A stretch of 64,000 bases of DNA from Bifidobacterium sp. ESL0704 (GTDB lineage: Bacteria > Actinomycetota > Actinomycetes > Actinomycetales > Bifidobacteriaceae): positions 2,294,001 through 2,358,000 of the forward strand of contig NZ_CP113929.1 in NCBI RefSeq assembly GCF_029392075.1, in the 5' to 3' direction. The notes beneath the pieces were generated by a model. It searched no databases and was not told the DNA's origin. It was given only the letters and a program-made list of their open reading frames with translations. The position numbers were made by a program, and so were the translations under genes. Below are positions 9,132-18,118 of this stretch, piece after piece (within the stretch, counting starts at the first letter, position 1; each line of letters starts with the position of its first letter).

Positions 9132-9860
9132 ATGCATGCACGTCACAGCAAAACCGCAGTGAAAGAAGCCGGCCAGGAAGCCCTCACTGAACGCGCGGAG
9201 CACTCCGGCGTTTCTGCCGAATCGGGCAATCGCGCGCCAGACAATACGTCGGCATGGGGTTCCTTCATGCCTTCCACGCCTGCGGATGCCGACGCTTCAG
9301 ATGACGCTGCACAATTCGGCGATTCGGACGGAATCGGAGTCCGAATACGCGACGACAATAACGCCTTGCACACCGCTGAAGCGCCATCTTCTCCGGCCCA
9401 GACCTCGGCGACGGAAACTCGGCCGTCAGCCTCATCTTCACCGACGACTTCGACCTCGTCGTCAGCCTCATCTTCACCGACGACTTCGACCTCGTCGTCA
9501 GCCTCATCCGCCGACCGCATCGTCGAAACCCTCCAACACGTCGACCAGAAAGTAGAAACCATGCGTCAGAACCGTTTGCAAGACCCAGACACCTTGGGCG
9601 ACAAAATCGTCAAAATCGTTTTGCCAACCGCCTTGGGGGCGCTGGCCGGCAAGATATTCAAAGCCGTTTGGGACAGCCAAGTGACCAACCGCCGCAGGTC
9701 GACGGGCGGCATTACCGAAGACAGCCAGCAACAGGGGCTTATCGCCAGCATCATTTTCGCCGCAGCTTCAGCCGCGTTCGGTTCCGTCATCTCCTCATTG
9801 AGCACGCGTGGGTCGAATGCGCTGGTCACCCGCCGCCAGAACCGTCGCAGCGGAAAGTAA
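9132..9860 (+). CDS. DUF4235-domain protein with Ser/Thr repeat
   Basis: A 242-aa protein. The last ~115 residues match DUF4235: DKIVKIVLPTALGALAGKIF, then a segment of WDS-type sequence, then a hydrophobic helix (GLIASIIFAAASAAFGSVISSLS). This fits a small actinobacterial membrane-associated protein of unknown role. The N-terminal half is Ala/Asp/Ser-rich and includes a Ser/Thr block encoded by a 36-bp tandem repeat at 9425-9507. I chose the ATG at 9132; upstream in-frame codons (to 8922) read as non-coding. A TATCAT hexamer ends 6 nt before this ATG and no ribosome site is visible, so the message may be leaderless. Confidence 0.75.
   Translation: MHARHSKTAVKEAGQEALTERAEHSGVSAESGNRAPDNTSAWGSFMPSTPADADASDDAAQFGDSDGIGVRIRDDNNALHTAEAPSSPAQTSATETRPSASSSPTTSTSSSASSSPTTSTSSSASSADRIVETLQHVDQKVETMRQNRLQDPDTLGDKIVKIVLPTALGALAGKIFKAVWDSQVTNRRRSTGGITEDSQQQGLIASIIFAAASAAFGSVISSLSTRGSNALVTRRQNRRSGK
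9425..9507 (+). repeat. 36-bp tandem repeat inside the DUF4235 gene
   Basis: Two identical 36-bp units (9425-9460, 9461-9496) and an 11-bp partial third encode SASSSPTTSTSS-type repeats. The unit length is a multiple of three, so expansion or loss keeps the frame. Confidence 0.9.
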
Positions 9861-10315
9861 CGGCCCGAATCGGGCACGAGCCTATCTGAATGCCGAAGCG
9901 AACGAACGATCTCAACAGCCTTGATATGGCCATCCCGCACGAGCTCATCAAATAAACCCTCTATGCCTGCCGTCAGCACCACTTTTCGCATATTAATGGC
10001 TCGCAACCGGGAAATTCTGTCGGGTTGGCACAACCTTCTGCGGCCGGTCGCGTTGCGACGCCGGACACACATCGGACGGCACCACAATGCGATGGCCAAA
10101 GCCGATAGATACCATCCATAATATTCCAATATTCCCATATTCCCGCACCGCTTGCCTGCCGATACCCACCAATGGACGCTTTTACATGCTTGCTCGCATG
10201 GTTCATGCCAAACACGACATCTGCGTCTCCTATTCCGGCATAGGCCCAAATCACACCCGCCGTCTTACTCAGAGCGAAAAATCACCGGCATGTTCCGCAC
10301 CGGTTCTGCGAGAAT
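9861..10315. other. Gap without recognised gene
   Basis: No convincing coding sequence, RNA or hairpin is seen. There is a short run of AATATTCC-like repeats near 10115-10145. It should contain the promoter of the nitroreductase gene. Confidence 0.5.
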
Positions 10316-11113
10316 ATGGCTATGAACGAATCTCAACATAACCTACGCACCAACGAAACCATCACAACGCTGCTCAACCGCCGTTCCATCCGCAAGTTCA
10401 AGTCGGATGCCATCGACGAGCAAACCGTTGCGACGCTGGAAATCGTGGCGCAGCACGCGGCATCAAGCCAGTATCTGCAGGATTGGTCGGCCATCCGCGT
10501 TGAGGATCAGGCCATCAAGGACGCCATCGCCGAGATCTGCCACCAGACCTACGTGGCCGAAGCCCCGTTGCTCTACCTCTTTGTCGCCGACGAGCATCGC
10601 AACGCCGCCATCGCCGAGCGCAAGGGCGTCGACGTGCACGCCGACGAATTCACCTTGAACTCCAGCTACCGCTTCTCCCAGGCGCAGAACGACGCGGTTC
10701 TCGCGCTGCACGCCATGGAGACGGCCGCCTACTCGCTGGATCTGGGCTGCGTGATCCTCGGCTCCGTCCTGAACAACCCGCGCAAGCTCATCGAGCTGCT
10801 GCACCTGCCGGAATTCACCTACCCGGTGCTCGGCCTCGCTATCGGCAAGCCCGACCAGTCGCCTGCGCTGAAGCCACGCATGGAGCGTGACGACCAGTTC
10901 TTCGTCGACCGCTACCCTGCCGATGACGCGCAACTGCTCCACGGGCTCGATGCCTTCGACAACACCGTCCACGAGTATTACGATTTGCGCAACACCGACC
11001 GCCCCGTCGACGCCTTCAGCGACCAGATCGCCAACAACTCGGTCGACCGCGGCGTCTTCAGCCGCTCGGTAGTTCCAGTAGCCGAAGACCAGCACTTCCG
11101 CTTCGACCGCTGA
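10316..11113 (+). CDS. Nitroreductase family protein (NfsA/FRP-like flavin oxidoreductase)
   Basis: A 265-aa FMN-dependent NAD(P)H oxidoreductase. The N-terminus has NRRSIRKFKSDAI, the FMN-phosphate-binding RRSxRxF motif of the family, and the middle has LALHAMETAAYSLDLGCVILGSV and LPEFTYPVLGLAIGKPDQSP, typical of NfsA/FRP-type enzymes. The C-terminal third is the extended arm seen in this subgroup. It reduces flavins, quinones or nitro compounds in the cytosol. The start could be 10316 or 10322; no clear ribosome site precedes either. It stands alone. Confidence 0.88.
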   Translation: MAMNESQHNLRTNETITTLLNRRSIRKFKSDAIDEQTVATLEIVAQHAASSQYLQDWSAIRVEDQAIKDAIAEICHQTYVAEAPLLYLFVADEHRNAAIAERKGVDVHADEFTLNSSYRFSQAQNDAVLALHAMETAAYSLDLGCVILGSVLNNPRKLIELLHLPEFTYPVLGLAIGKPDQSPALKPRMERDDQFFVDRYPADDAQLLHGLDAFDNTVHEYYDLRNTDRPVDAFSDQIANNSVDRGVFSRSVVPVAEDQHFRFDR

Positions 11114-11149
11114 CGCCTAGGCCGATCGTACTTGCTACCAAGCCAATCG

Positions 11150-11760
11150 CTCTGCTGGAGCTTTTGCGACGCTAATCGTCCCATTCGCGTCACGAAACCT
11201 CCAGCAGAGCACGATAGCGGAGGAAATCAGACGCTAAATGGCTTGTTGGCGTCGCAAAAGCGCCAGCAGAACACGATAGCGGAGCAAACACGACGCCAAA
11301 CGGCCCATCTACGACACAAAAGCGCCAGCAACGCCTGATAGCGGAGAAAACGCGACGCCAAACACGCCAATCGCGTCACAAAAGCGCCAACAAAGCACGT
11401 CGACGAAGACAACACGACCTGGAACCACTCCACTCACACCTTCCACTGCCCCACCTGCGTCGCAAAAGCGCCAGCAACGCCTGATAGCGGAGAAAACGCG
11501 ACGCCAAACACGCCAATCGCGTCACGAAACCTCCAACAGGGCACGATAACGGAGGAAATCAGACGCTAAATGGCTTGTTGGCGTCGCAAAAGCGCCAGCA
11601 GAACACGATAACGGAGCAAACACGACGCCAATCGTCCCATCTGCGTCACGAAACCTCCAGCAGAGCACGATAGCGGAGGAAACGAGACGCCAAACGCGCC
11701 AAACGCGACACAAAAACGCCAACAACGCCCCATAACGGAGCAATTACGACGCCACCCAAT
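11150..11760. repeat. 62-bp tandem repeat array 1 (about 10 units)
   Basis: Degenerate units carry a (C/A)GACGC core at 11167, 11229, 11291, 11353, 11415, 11499, 11561, 11623, 11685 and 11747. The spacing is exactly 62 bp except for one 84-bp step. Each unit also has GCGTCrCAAAAGCkCC and a CGATAxCGGAG block. Segments are duplicated within the array (around 11192-11300 and 11524-11632). The first unit is a near-perfect inverted repeat: 11152-11172 pairs with 11187-11207 at 18 of 21 positions. The array fills a convergent gap between the nitroreductase and a small minus-strand gene. Related arrays are at 38151-38575 and 40226-40395. Confidence 0.95.
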
Positions 11761-11830
11761 GGGCATATAGGCCTCAGCGAGTCAGGCAAATCGGCAACAG
11801 CGCCAAGCCTGCCCGCAGCCGGACCCTGTC

Positions 11831-12097
11831 TTAGCGCCGCCGCGGCTTGAAACCACGCTTGCGCGAATGAGGCTTCGCACGTCGCGCGGCAGCTTGCGCG
11901 CTGACACCACGCAAGAACTGTTCCTCTTTGGGATCGTGATGAGTCAAGTGCCAGCCACCGCAGAACTCGCATCGATACACCCACAGCTCGGCATCACGCT
12001 CGATAAAAGCCTGACGAGCTGCGCGCTCGGCCTGGGCCTTGTCGTGGTAGATGATCTTGCGCGAGCTGGCGCAACGTTTCGGCGTGAAGTAGTGCAC
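11831..12097 (-). CDS. Small conserved-looking basic protein with a Cys-x2-Cys/His motif
   Basis: An 88-aa protein. RCEFCGGWHLTHH looks like a single zinc knuckle (CxxC with nearby His), framed by a Lys/Arg-rich N-terminus and a strongly basic tail (AKPHSRKRGFKPRRR). This suggests nucleic-acid binding, but no function is known to me. The GTG start at 12097 has AGGGTGG about 4 nt upstream. It lies between repeat array 1 and the aldo/keto reductase gene. Confidence 0.7.
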   Translation of the reverse strand: MHYFTPKRCASSRKIIYHDKAQAERAARQAFIERDAELWVYRCEFCGGWHLTHHDPKEEQFLRGVSAQAAARRAKPHSRKRGFKPRRR

Positions 12098-12290
12098 GTA
12101 TCCACCCTAGCAATGCGGGATTACAGCAATCTGAAAGCGCTCAGACCGTCCGCCGCGGGATTACAGCCAGCTGAACGACCGTGGAACCGCACCATAAGCC
12201 GATTCACGCAGATACTATGCTGCTGGAAAACCGCATATAACCAACAATCAAAGTCCGTTTACCAGCATCCGCGACGCGCATAGATACAAA

Positions 12291-12339
12291 ATGCTGGTAA
12301 ACTGCACCTGAGCCGAAGCCAGATGCAGTTTACCAGCAT
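12291..12339 (-). terminator. Terminator after the aldo/keto reductase gene
   Basis: A perfect 16-bp inverted repeat (12291-12306 with 12324-12339) with a 17-nt loop lies just past the stop codon of the minus-strand reductase. A third copy of the right-arm core, TTTACCAGCAT, occurs at 12258-12268, allowing an alternative pairing. Confidence 0.7.
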
Positions 12340-12359
12340 GAATATGTTGAATCAGCGAT

Positions 12360-13301
12360 TTACGGCAGATCGTTGCCGGCGGCGAAGTAGAGATCGTACC
12401 ACTCCTGCGCGCTCAGCTCGACATCGGCCCCGGCCACCATCTCGGTCAGACGGCTCGGCGTCATCGAACCGAGCAACACCTGCATATGCGCGGGATGACG
12501 CAGAATCCACGCCACGGCAATCGCGTTCTTGGTCACGCCGTGCGCATCGGCCACGCGCTGCATCACCTCGTTGAGTTCCGGGAACTTCGGATTGTCGATG
12601 AAGACGCCCTCGAAGAAGCCGAACTGGAAGGGGCTCCACGCCTGGATGGTCATGTGGCGCAAACGCGAGTAGCTGATAAGCCCGCCGTCATGGTCGACGC
12701 TCGGCGCATCGGTCATGTTGACGTGCATCTCCTGACGCACCATGCCGGTGTGGCCCAAACCGAACTGCAGCTGGTTGACCTCGAGCTTCTGATCGAGGCC
12801 GCTCTGCAGCATCTCGACCTGCATCGGGCTGAAATTGCTGACGCCGAAATGACGCACCTTACCGGAGTTCTGCAACTCGTCGAACGCCTCGGCAATCTGC
12901 TCCAGTTCCATCAGCTGGTCCGGACGGTGCAGCAGCACCGAATCGACGTAATCGGTCTGCAGATTCTTCAGCTCGCTGTTAACCTGATCGACGAGGTACT
13001 GCTTGGTGAAGTCGTAGCGGTTGGCCTGGTCGTCGCTATCCGTGTCGCGATGGATGCCGACCTTGGTCTGCACGTAGATCTTGCTGCGGTCGACCTTGAG
13101 GTCCTGCAAGGCCTGCCCGAAGTGTCGGCTACTTTCGCCGTGCGTATAGCAATCCGCGGTATCGAAGAAATTCACGCCGCCATCCAACGCCGTACGCACG
13201 ATTTGCGCCGATTCCTCTGCTGTTTTAGAGTTCATCCGCATCACGCCGAGAGCGGTGCACGAGGCATTCATGCCCGACGTTCCTAGCTCACTATATTTCA
13301 T
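12360..13301 (-). CDS. Aldo/keto reductase
   Basis: A 313-aa NADPH-dependent oxidoreductase of the AKR superfamily, YdhF-like. The catalytic tetrad is visible as FDTADCYTHGE (Asp, Tyr), IYVQTKVGIH (Lys) and SVLLHRPDQL (His). VRHFGVSNFSPMQ and the C-terminal segment IAVAWILRHPAHMQVLLGSM line the cofactor pocket. It reduces carbonyl compounds in the cytosol; the substrate is unknown. The ATG at 13301 has AAGGAAGG about 6 nt upstream. It is divergent from pepC. Confidence 0.92.
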   Translation of the reverse strand: MKYSELGTSGMNASCTALGVMRMNSKTAEESAQIVRTALDGGVNFFDTADCYTHGESSRHFGQALQDLKVDRSKIYVQTKVGIHRDTDSDDQANRYDFTKQYLVDQVNSELKNLQTDYVDSVLLHRPDQLMELEQIAEAFDELQNSGKVRHFGVSNFSPMQVEMLQSGLDQKLEVNQLQFGLGHTGMVRQEMHVNMTDAPSVDHDGGLISYSRLRHMTIQAWSPFQFGFFEGVFIDNPKFPELNEVMQRVADAHGVTKNAIAVAWILRHPAHMQVLLGSMTPSRLTEMVAGADVELSAQEWYDLYFAAGNDLP

Positions 13302-13637
13302 AAATGACCTTCCTTGGTGGGTACATCAGCTTCCAGTCTAGGGCAAGAGCGTGAAGTGTCTGAGACGCGGACGCTCACTTTTCGCGAGGCGCAACATTTC
13401 CTGCGGCGTCCTATCAGAGCGACATCCCTGCCGCAACCTCGCAGTACGACGTCGCTACCTCGCCACCTTCCAGCACGACACCACAACCCCGCCACCTTTC
13501 GGCACGACACCACAACCCCAGCACAACGTCATAGCACAACACAGCAAGCAACAATCACACAACAGTCTGCACCTACGAGCAAAGCGCTCGAAGACAAGTC
13601 CCACGATAAAATATGAGCAAACGATTATGGAGGCAAA
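13302..13637. promoter_or_regulatory. Divergent intergenic region, aldo/keto reductase and pepC
   Basis: This 336-bp gap must hold both promoters. An imperfect direct repeat of about 30 bp (GCACGACACCACAACCCC, around 13472-13520) is present. GGAGG lies 4-5 nt before the pepC ATG. Confidence 0.4.
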
Positions 13638-15185
13638 ATGAGCGAAAGCAACACCGCAGGCGACGAAGCGACAACGACGGGCACGGCCGCCGAAAAAATG
13701 GCCATGAGCACCGATGATGTGCGCCAATACCACGAAGCGTACAACACACAGCCCGCGGCCCGTGCCAACCATGTCGCCGCGAATGCCGCGGTCAACAACG
13801 GCGTGCTCAAGGCCGCGACCAGCTACGCCGGCACGCGCGAGCTTGCACACGATTTCTCGATCGAGCTGAAACAGGGCACCATCACCAACCAGCGCCAAAG
13901 CGGCCGCTGCTGGATGTTCGCGGCGCTCAACACCCTGCGTTACGAGCTGATGCACCGCTTCAAACTGGAAAACTTCGAGTTCTCCGAGACCTATCTGTTC
14001 TTCTGGGACAAGTTCGAGAAGTCGAACACCTATCTGGAAAACGTGCTGGCCACACTCGATGAGCCGACCGACAGCCGCACCTTCGAGGCAATCAACAGTT
14101 ATCCGGCCGATGACGGCGGCTGGTGGCAGATGTTCGTCAACCTGGTCGACAAGTACGGGCTGGTACCGAAATCCGCCTATCCGGAATCCGCGAATTCCGA
14201 GAATTCCGACGCCTTTACGCAATACCTGACCACCAAGCTGCGCCAGTTTGCCATCGAACTGCGCAACCATCACGAGCAGGGCGCCAGCATCGACGAGCTG
14301 CGTGCGTTCAAGAAGAAATACATGGAGGACATCTATCGTATCTGCGCGATTGCGCTCGGCGAGCCGCCTGCCACGTTCGATTGGCGAGCGCGCGTCAAGG
14401 ACGGCGACGACGATAAGGATTCGGCCGATAAAAAGAAAGCCAATGGCAAGGCCGCTGTCAACACCGGCACCGATTCCAAATCGAGCGAAGACAAATCCGC
14501 AACTACGATCGCAGCCAAAGACGCCAAGGGCGAATCCGGCATCGACGAGCGCAAACAGATCGTGGAAATCGGCATCACGCCGCTCGAGTTCTACCACAAG
14601 TACGTCCCGGTCGATGTCGACGATTTTGTGACGGTGTGCAACAACCCGATGCCGAGCCGCCCGTTCTATACGCATTTCCAGCTCAAATATTCGACCAACG
14701 TCGCCGAAACCGGCAATCTCGACTTCACCAACGTCCCCATCGATGTGCTGCGCAAGGCGGCCGTCGACCAGGTGAAGGCCGGGCATCCGATCTGGTTCGC
14801 TTGCGACTGCATGCAATACAGTTTGCGCGACAGCGGATATTTCAGCAAAGACGCGGTGCGGGTCGACGAGCTGTTCGGAACCGATTTCAGCATCGACAAG
14901 GCACACGGCCTCGAATACGGCGATTATCCGAGCAATCACGCCATGACCATCACCGGGGTCAATCTCGACAAAGACGGCCAGCCCAATCGCTGGAAAATCG
15001 AGAACAGCTGGGGCAAAGACAACGGGGATGACGGCTACTACGTGGCCGACGGCAAATGGTTCGACCAGTTCGTCACCGAGGTCATCATCCGCAAGGAGTT
15101 CTTGGACGAGAACACACTTAAGGCAACGGCCAGCGAACCTACCATCCTTGAACCGTGGCAGGTGCTCAGCGCTCGTTGCGACTGA
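13638..15185 (+). CDS. pepC: Aminopeptidase C (bleomycin hydrolase family)
   Basis: A 515-aa cytosolic C1B cysteine aminopeptidase that trims N-terminal residues from peptides, normally as a homohexameric barrel. The catalytic residues are C91 (QSGRCWMFAALN), H434 (PSNHAMTITG) and N456 (KIENSWG). Usual length is about 440-450 residues. The excess is a short N-terminal extension and a charged segment of about 50 residues at roughly 253-303 (nt 14397-14547), rich in Asp, Lys and Ser, which interrupts a normal family alignment. A TGGAGGC site sits before the ATG at 13638. It is convergent with metG. Confidence 0.95.
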   Translation: MSESNTAGDEATTTGTAAEKMAMSTDDVRQYHEAYNTQPAARANHVAANAAVNNGVLKAATSYAGTRELAHDFSIELKQGTITNQRQSGRCWMFAALNTLRYELMHRFKLENFEFSETYLFFWDKFEKSNTYLENVLATLDEPTDSRTFEAINSYPADDGGWWQMFVNLVDKYGLVPKSAYPESANSENSDAFTQYLTTKLRQFAIELRNHHEQGASIDELRAFKKKYMEDIYRICAIALGEPPATFDWRARVKDGDDDKDSADKKKANGKAAVNTGTDSKSSEDKSATTIAAKDAKGESGIDERKQIVEIGITPLEFYHKYVPVDVDDFVTVCNNPMPSRPFYTHFQLKYSTNVAETGNLDFTNVPIDVLRKAAVDQVKAGHPIWFACDCMQYSLRDSGYFSKDAVRVDELFGTDFSIDKAHGLEYGDYPSNHAMTITGVNLDKDGQPNRWKIENSWGKDNGDDGYYVADGKWFDQFVTEVIIRKEFLDENTLKATASEPTILEPWQVLSARCD

Positions 15186-15190
15186 ATACG

Positions 15191-15232
15191 ATGAGGCCCG
15201 CCTTCGCCTTCTGTGCAAAGCGTGGGCCTCAT
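15191..15232 (+). terminator. Terminator after pepC
   Basis: ATGAGGCCC (15191-15199) pairs with GGGCCTCAT (15224-15232), starting 6 nt after the stop. There is no T-run. Confidence 0.6.
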
Positions 15233-15280
15233 TGGCCAGCTTCCATCGGTCGATCCTCTCGTTCAATATCCATTAGTCAG

Positions 15281-15424
15281 CTTACCGGCTTGTCGGCTTA
15301 CCGGTTTACCGGCTTACCGGCTTGTCGGCTTACCGGCTTACCGGCTTACCGGCTTACCGGCTTACCGGCTTGTCGGCTTACCGGCTTACCGGCTTACCGG
15401 CTTACCGGCTTACCGGCTTACCGG
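15281..15424. repeat. 8-bp tandem repeat, 18 units (CTTACCGG)
   Basis: Eighteen contiguous 8-bp units are present. Fourteen are CTTACCGG, three are CTTGTCGG (units 2, 6 and 12) and one is TTTACCGG (unit 4). They lie in the convergent pepC-metG gap. Because 8 is not a multiple of 3, all frames read as the same periodic peptide, but no ribosome site or plausible product is attached, so I treat it as non-coding. Confidence 0.95.
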
Positions 15425-15627
15425 CCACCCGTTGGCTCGTCTCCCACAGCGGCGACACCGCGACGGGCTCGAAAACCGAGGTATCCCCCAGCTACTCACT
15501 GTCGAAATCCGTGTATGTTACTGGATCAGCATCGGTTTATGCATCCACGGAAACGAATACCCATTCGAAAAGCCGACGAAACCCGGAGGGCTGGGCACAA
15601 ACAGGCAAAACCTACACAAAAAGAGAT

Positions 15628-15653
15628 GCCCGGCGGAGAGAAGGCCGCCGGGC
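15628..15653. other. GC-rich hairpin in a purine-rich stretch
   Basis: GCCCGGCGG pairs with CCGCCGGGC around an 8-nt loop, followed by a GA-rich tract and a second short hairpin (AGCGGTT-GA-ACCGCT, near 15706). It could be part of a small RNA, but I cannot assign a family. Apart from the elements listed, the 15186-16035 gap has no gene. Confidence 0.4.
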
Positions 15654-15943
15654 GAGAGAAGAGAGAAGAAGGTTCAATTATGGGATTCAGAGAAGAATCT
15701 CGCCAGCGGTTGAACCGCTGACACCTCTAATATAGCAGCATCTTCCTTGGGAAAATGATGTCCAGAACTCAAAGAAGCCTGTGAAAATTGTAACAATTAT
15801 GCAACGATATGTCGAAATATGTGACCGCGGACACCTTTATATGCCTTTAACCGAATAAATCAAGCCCAACTCATCGACATACGGAAAGCAACTGTCGCTT
15901 TACCGACGAAAACCGTAATCGCAAAAGCTCAGCTCAAAGCACA

Positions 15944-15977
15944 AACCCCGCCAACGACACATGTCGCGGACGGGGTT
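15944..15977 (-). terminator. Terminator after metG
   Basis: AACCCCG (15944-15950) pairs with CGGGGTT (15971-15977), with further inner pairing (CGACA with TGTCG). It lies 59 bp past the metG stop, with TTTG following on the minus strand. Confidence 0.65.
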
Positions 15978-16035
15978 GCCATCTAGCATCATGAGGCTCT
16001 AAGCCCCTACCGAGCTATCAGCCGTCAAGAAACCG

Positions 16036-17913
16036 TTACTTGCCGTTCTTTTCATCGGCAAGCTTTGCCTTGGCCTCCTTGAGACGTTCGGCTTCGGCCT
16101 CCTTGCGGGCGGCAAGATCGGCTTCAAAACGCGCCAGTTCTTCGTCGACGGCCTCTTTCGGAATCTTCTGGAAGATAGGCGAGGGCTTCGGAATCGTGGT
16201 ACCTACGATCAACGGCTCGCTGCGCCACGGATGAACCGTGCGTCCAAGCTCATAGTCTCCGGTGATGATCGGATAGGTGAAACCGGGCTTATCGAGATCC
16301 TCGACCTCCTCGATATGCGGCAACGGCGAGAACGTGCCCACGCCGCCGAGCGCCTCCCAGACCTTCTGCGCGGCCTGCGGCAGGAACGGGGCGAGCAGGT
16401 GGTTCGCATCCGAGACCGCCTGCGCACACGTATGCAGCACAGTGCCGAGACGCTTCGGGTCGTCTTTGATCTTCCAAGGCTCGACCGCGGAGATGTACTT
16501 GTTGATGTCGCCGACGACTTTCATCGCCTCGTTCAGGGCGTTCTTCTGGTGGTGATGCTCGATGAGCCCGCCGACCGTATCGAAAGCGGTGGCCGTCTCC
16601 TCGAGCAGAGCACGGTCCTCGGCCGTCATGGAATCCTCGTCAAGCACCGGAATCTCGCCGAAGTTCTTGTACATAAGGTTGGCGACACGGTTGACCAGGT
16701 TACCCCAGCTGGCGGCAAGCTCCTCGTTGTTGTGACGCACGAACTCCGACCAGGTGAAATCGGCGTCGGAAGTCTCGGGGCCGGCCACGGAAATGTAGTA
16801 GCGGACGGCGTCAACCGGGTACCGCGCCAGAATATCCTTGACATAGATGACGATGCCGCGCGACGAGCTGAACTTCTTGCCCTCCATGGTCATGAACTCG
16901 CTGGCCACGACCTGCTCGGGCATGTTGAGTTTGCCGAACTCGCCCGGCTCGCCGCCCTTGGAACCCTCGCCGTTGTAGGCGAGCATCTCGGAAGGCCAGA
17001 TCTGGGAATGGAAGGTGATGTTGTCTTTGCCCATGAAGTAATAGGCCGGAGACTTCGGATCGTTCCACCATTTCTTCCATGCGTCAGGCTCACCCTTGCG
17101 GCGGGCCCATTCGATGGAGGCGGACAAGTAGCCGATGACTGCATCGAACCAGACGTAGAGCTTCTTGTTGGGGTTGTCGATCCAGCCGTCGACCGGCACG
17201 GGGATGCCCCAGTCGATGTCGCGGGTGATGGCACGCGGCTTGACTTCCTTGAAGAGGCCCAGCGAGAAGTTGATGACGTTGGTACGCCAGCCCTTGCGGG
17301 TCTTGAGCCACGCCAGATTCGCCTCGGCGAGCGCCGGCAGGTCGAGGAAGAAGTGCTCGGTCTCCTTGAATTCCGGCTTTTCGCCGTTGATCTTGGAGAC
17401 GGGGTTGATCAGTTCATCCGGATCGAGTTCGTTGCCGCAGTTGTCGCACTGGTCGCCGCGAGCGCCGTCCGCCCCGCAGATCGGGCAGGTGCCCTCGATG
17501 TAGCGGTCGGGCAGGGTACGGCCGGTGGAAGGCGAGATAGCGACCTTCTGCGTACCTTTATATATGTATCCGTTTTTCAGGCACTGCTTGAACAACTCCT
17601 GGACGACGTGCTCGTGGTTGCCCGTCGTGGTGCGGGTAAAGAGGTCGTAGCTTAAGCCCAGATCGCAGAGATCCTTGGCGATGACGCGGTTGTAGCGGTT
17701 GGCCAGCTCCTGCGGGCTCACCCCCTCCTTGTCCGCCTCGACCAGAATCGGGGTTCCGTGCTCGTCGGTGCCGGAAACCATCAGGACATCATTGCCCTTC
17801 ATACGTTCGTAACGCGCGTATACGTCGGAAGGCACGCCGAAACCGGCAACGTGGCCGATATGGCGTGGACCGTTCGCATACGGCCATGCAACGTTTACCA
17901 AAATATGAGTCAT
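16036..17913 (-). CDS. metG: Methionyl-tRNA synthetase
   Basis: A 625-aa class I aminoacyl-tRNA synthetase charging tRNA-Met. [14 protein letters not shown] contains the HIGH signature, KKFSSSRG the KMSKS-type loop, and CPICG...CDNCG the zinc-binding knuckle insertion. The anticodon-binding helical domain follows, and a Lys/Glu-rich coil ends the protein. There is no C-terminal tRNA-binding (EMAP-like) domain, as in shorter actinobacterial forms. The gene is convergent with pepC. Confidence 0.97.
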   Translation of the reverse strand: MTHILVNVAWPYANGPRHIGHVAGFGVPSDVYARYERMKGNDVLMVSGTDEHGTPILVEADKEGVSPQELANRYNRVIAKDLCDLGLSYDLFTRTTTGNHEHVVQELFKQCLKNGYIYKGTQKVAISPSTGRTLPDRYIEGTCPICGADGARGDQCDNCGNELDPDELINPVSKINGEKPEFKETEHFFLDLPALAEANLAWLKTRKGWRTNVINFSLGLFKEVKPRAITRDIDWGIPVPVDGWIDNPNKKLYVWFDAVIGYLSASIEWARRKGEPDAWKKWWNDPKSPAYYFMGKDNITFHSQIWPSEMLAYNGEGSKGGEPGEFGKLNMPEQVVASEFMTMEGKKFSSSRGIVIYVKDILARYPVDAVRYYISVAGPETSDADFTWSEFVRHNNEELAASWGNLVNRVANLMYKNFGEIPVLDEDSMTAEDRALLEETATAFDTVGGLIEHHHQKNALNEAMKVVGDINKYISAVEPWKIKDDPKRLGTVLHTCAQAVSDANHLLAPFLPQAAQKVWEALGGVGTFSPLPHIEEVEDLDKPGFTYPIITGDYELGRTVHPWRSEPLIVGTTIPKPSPIFQKIPKEAVDEELARFEADLAARKEAEAERLKEAKAKLADEKNGK

Positions 17914-18081
17914 AACTACTGATTATTGGGCCCAGCGGGGACAGCGAGGGGCTTTCGCCTTCAAGCAAGCCAACAGATTCGAGGCGATAAGCGGAACTGA
18001 AGCACTTGTTGACCGTGTCATCCACAATTGCGCCAATGCGACAGCCAGCTGTCCACATGTCCACCTTTTACCTGTTTTGTG

Positions 18082-18111
18082 TTGCAGGTCATACCATGTC
18101 ATACCTATATT
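18082..18111 (+). promoter_or_regulatory. Candidate promoter for a leaderless message
   Basis: TTGCAG (18082-18087), an 18-bp spacer and TATATT (18106-18111) precede the ATG at 18119 by 7 nt, placing the expected transcription start at or next to the start codon. No ribosome site is visible. Confidence 0.45.
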
Positions 18112-18118
18112 GCCAACC

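Noticed and set aside
11150-11760. CRISPR array, suggested by the 62-bp period close to repeat plus spacer length
   Set aside because: The whole 62-bp unit is a degenerate copy, including the would-be spacers, the repeats are not identical, and no cas gene is in the window. The same applies to the 61- and 62-63-bp arrays.
13455-15266. 603-aa minus-strand open frame
   Set aside because: It is antisense to pepC, which has all catalytic residues and a ribosome site.
15213-15713. Overlapping open frames of ~140-190 aa with a TGLPAYRL repeat
   Set aside because: They arise because the 8-bp repeat has no stop in any frame; no ribosome site or conserved sequence supports translation.
15600-15730. 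Structured small RNA such as 6S, SRP or tmRNA
   Set aside because: Two hairpins and a purine-rich tract are present, but I could not find the conserved loops or termini of any known family.
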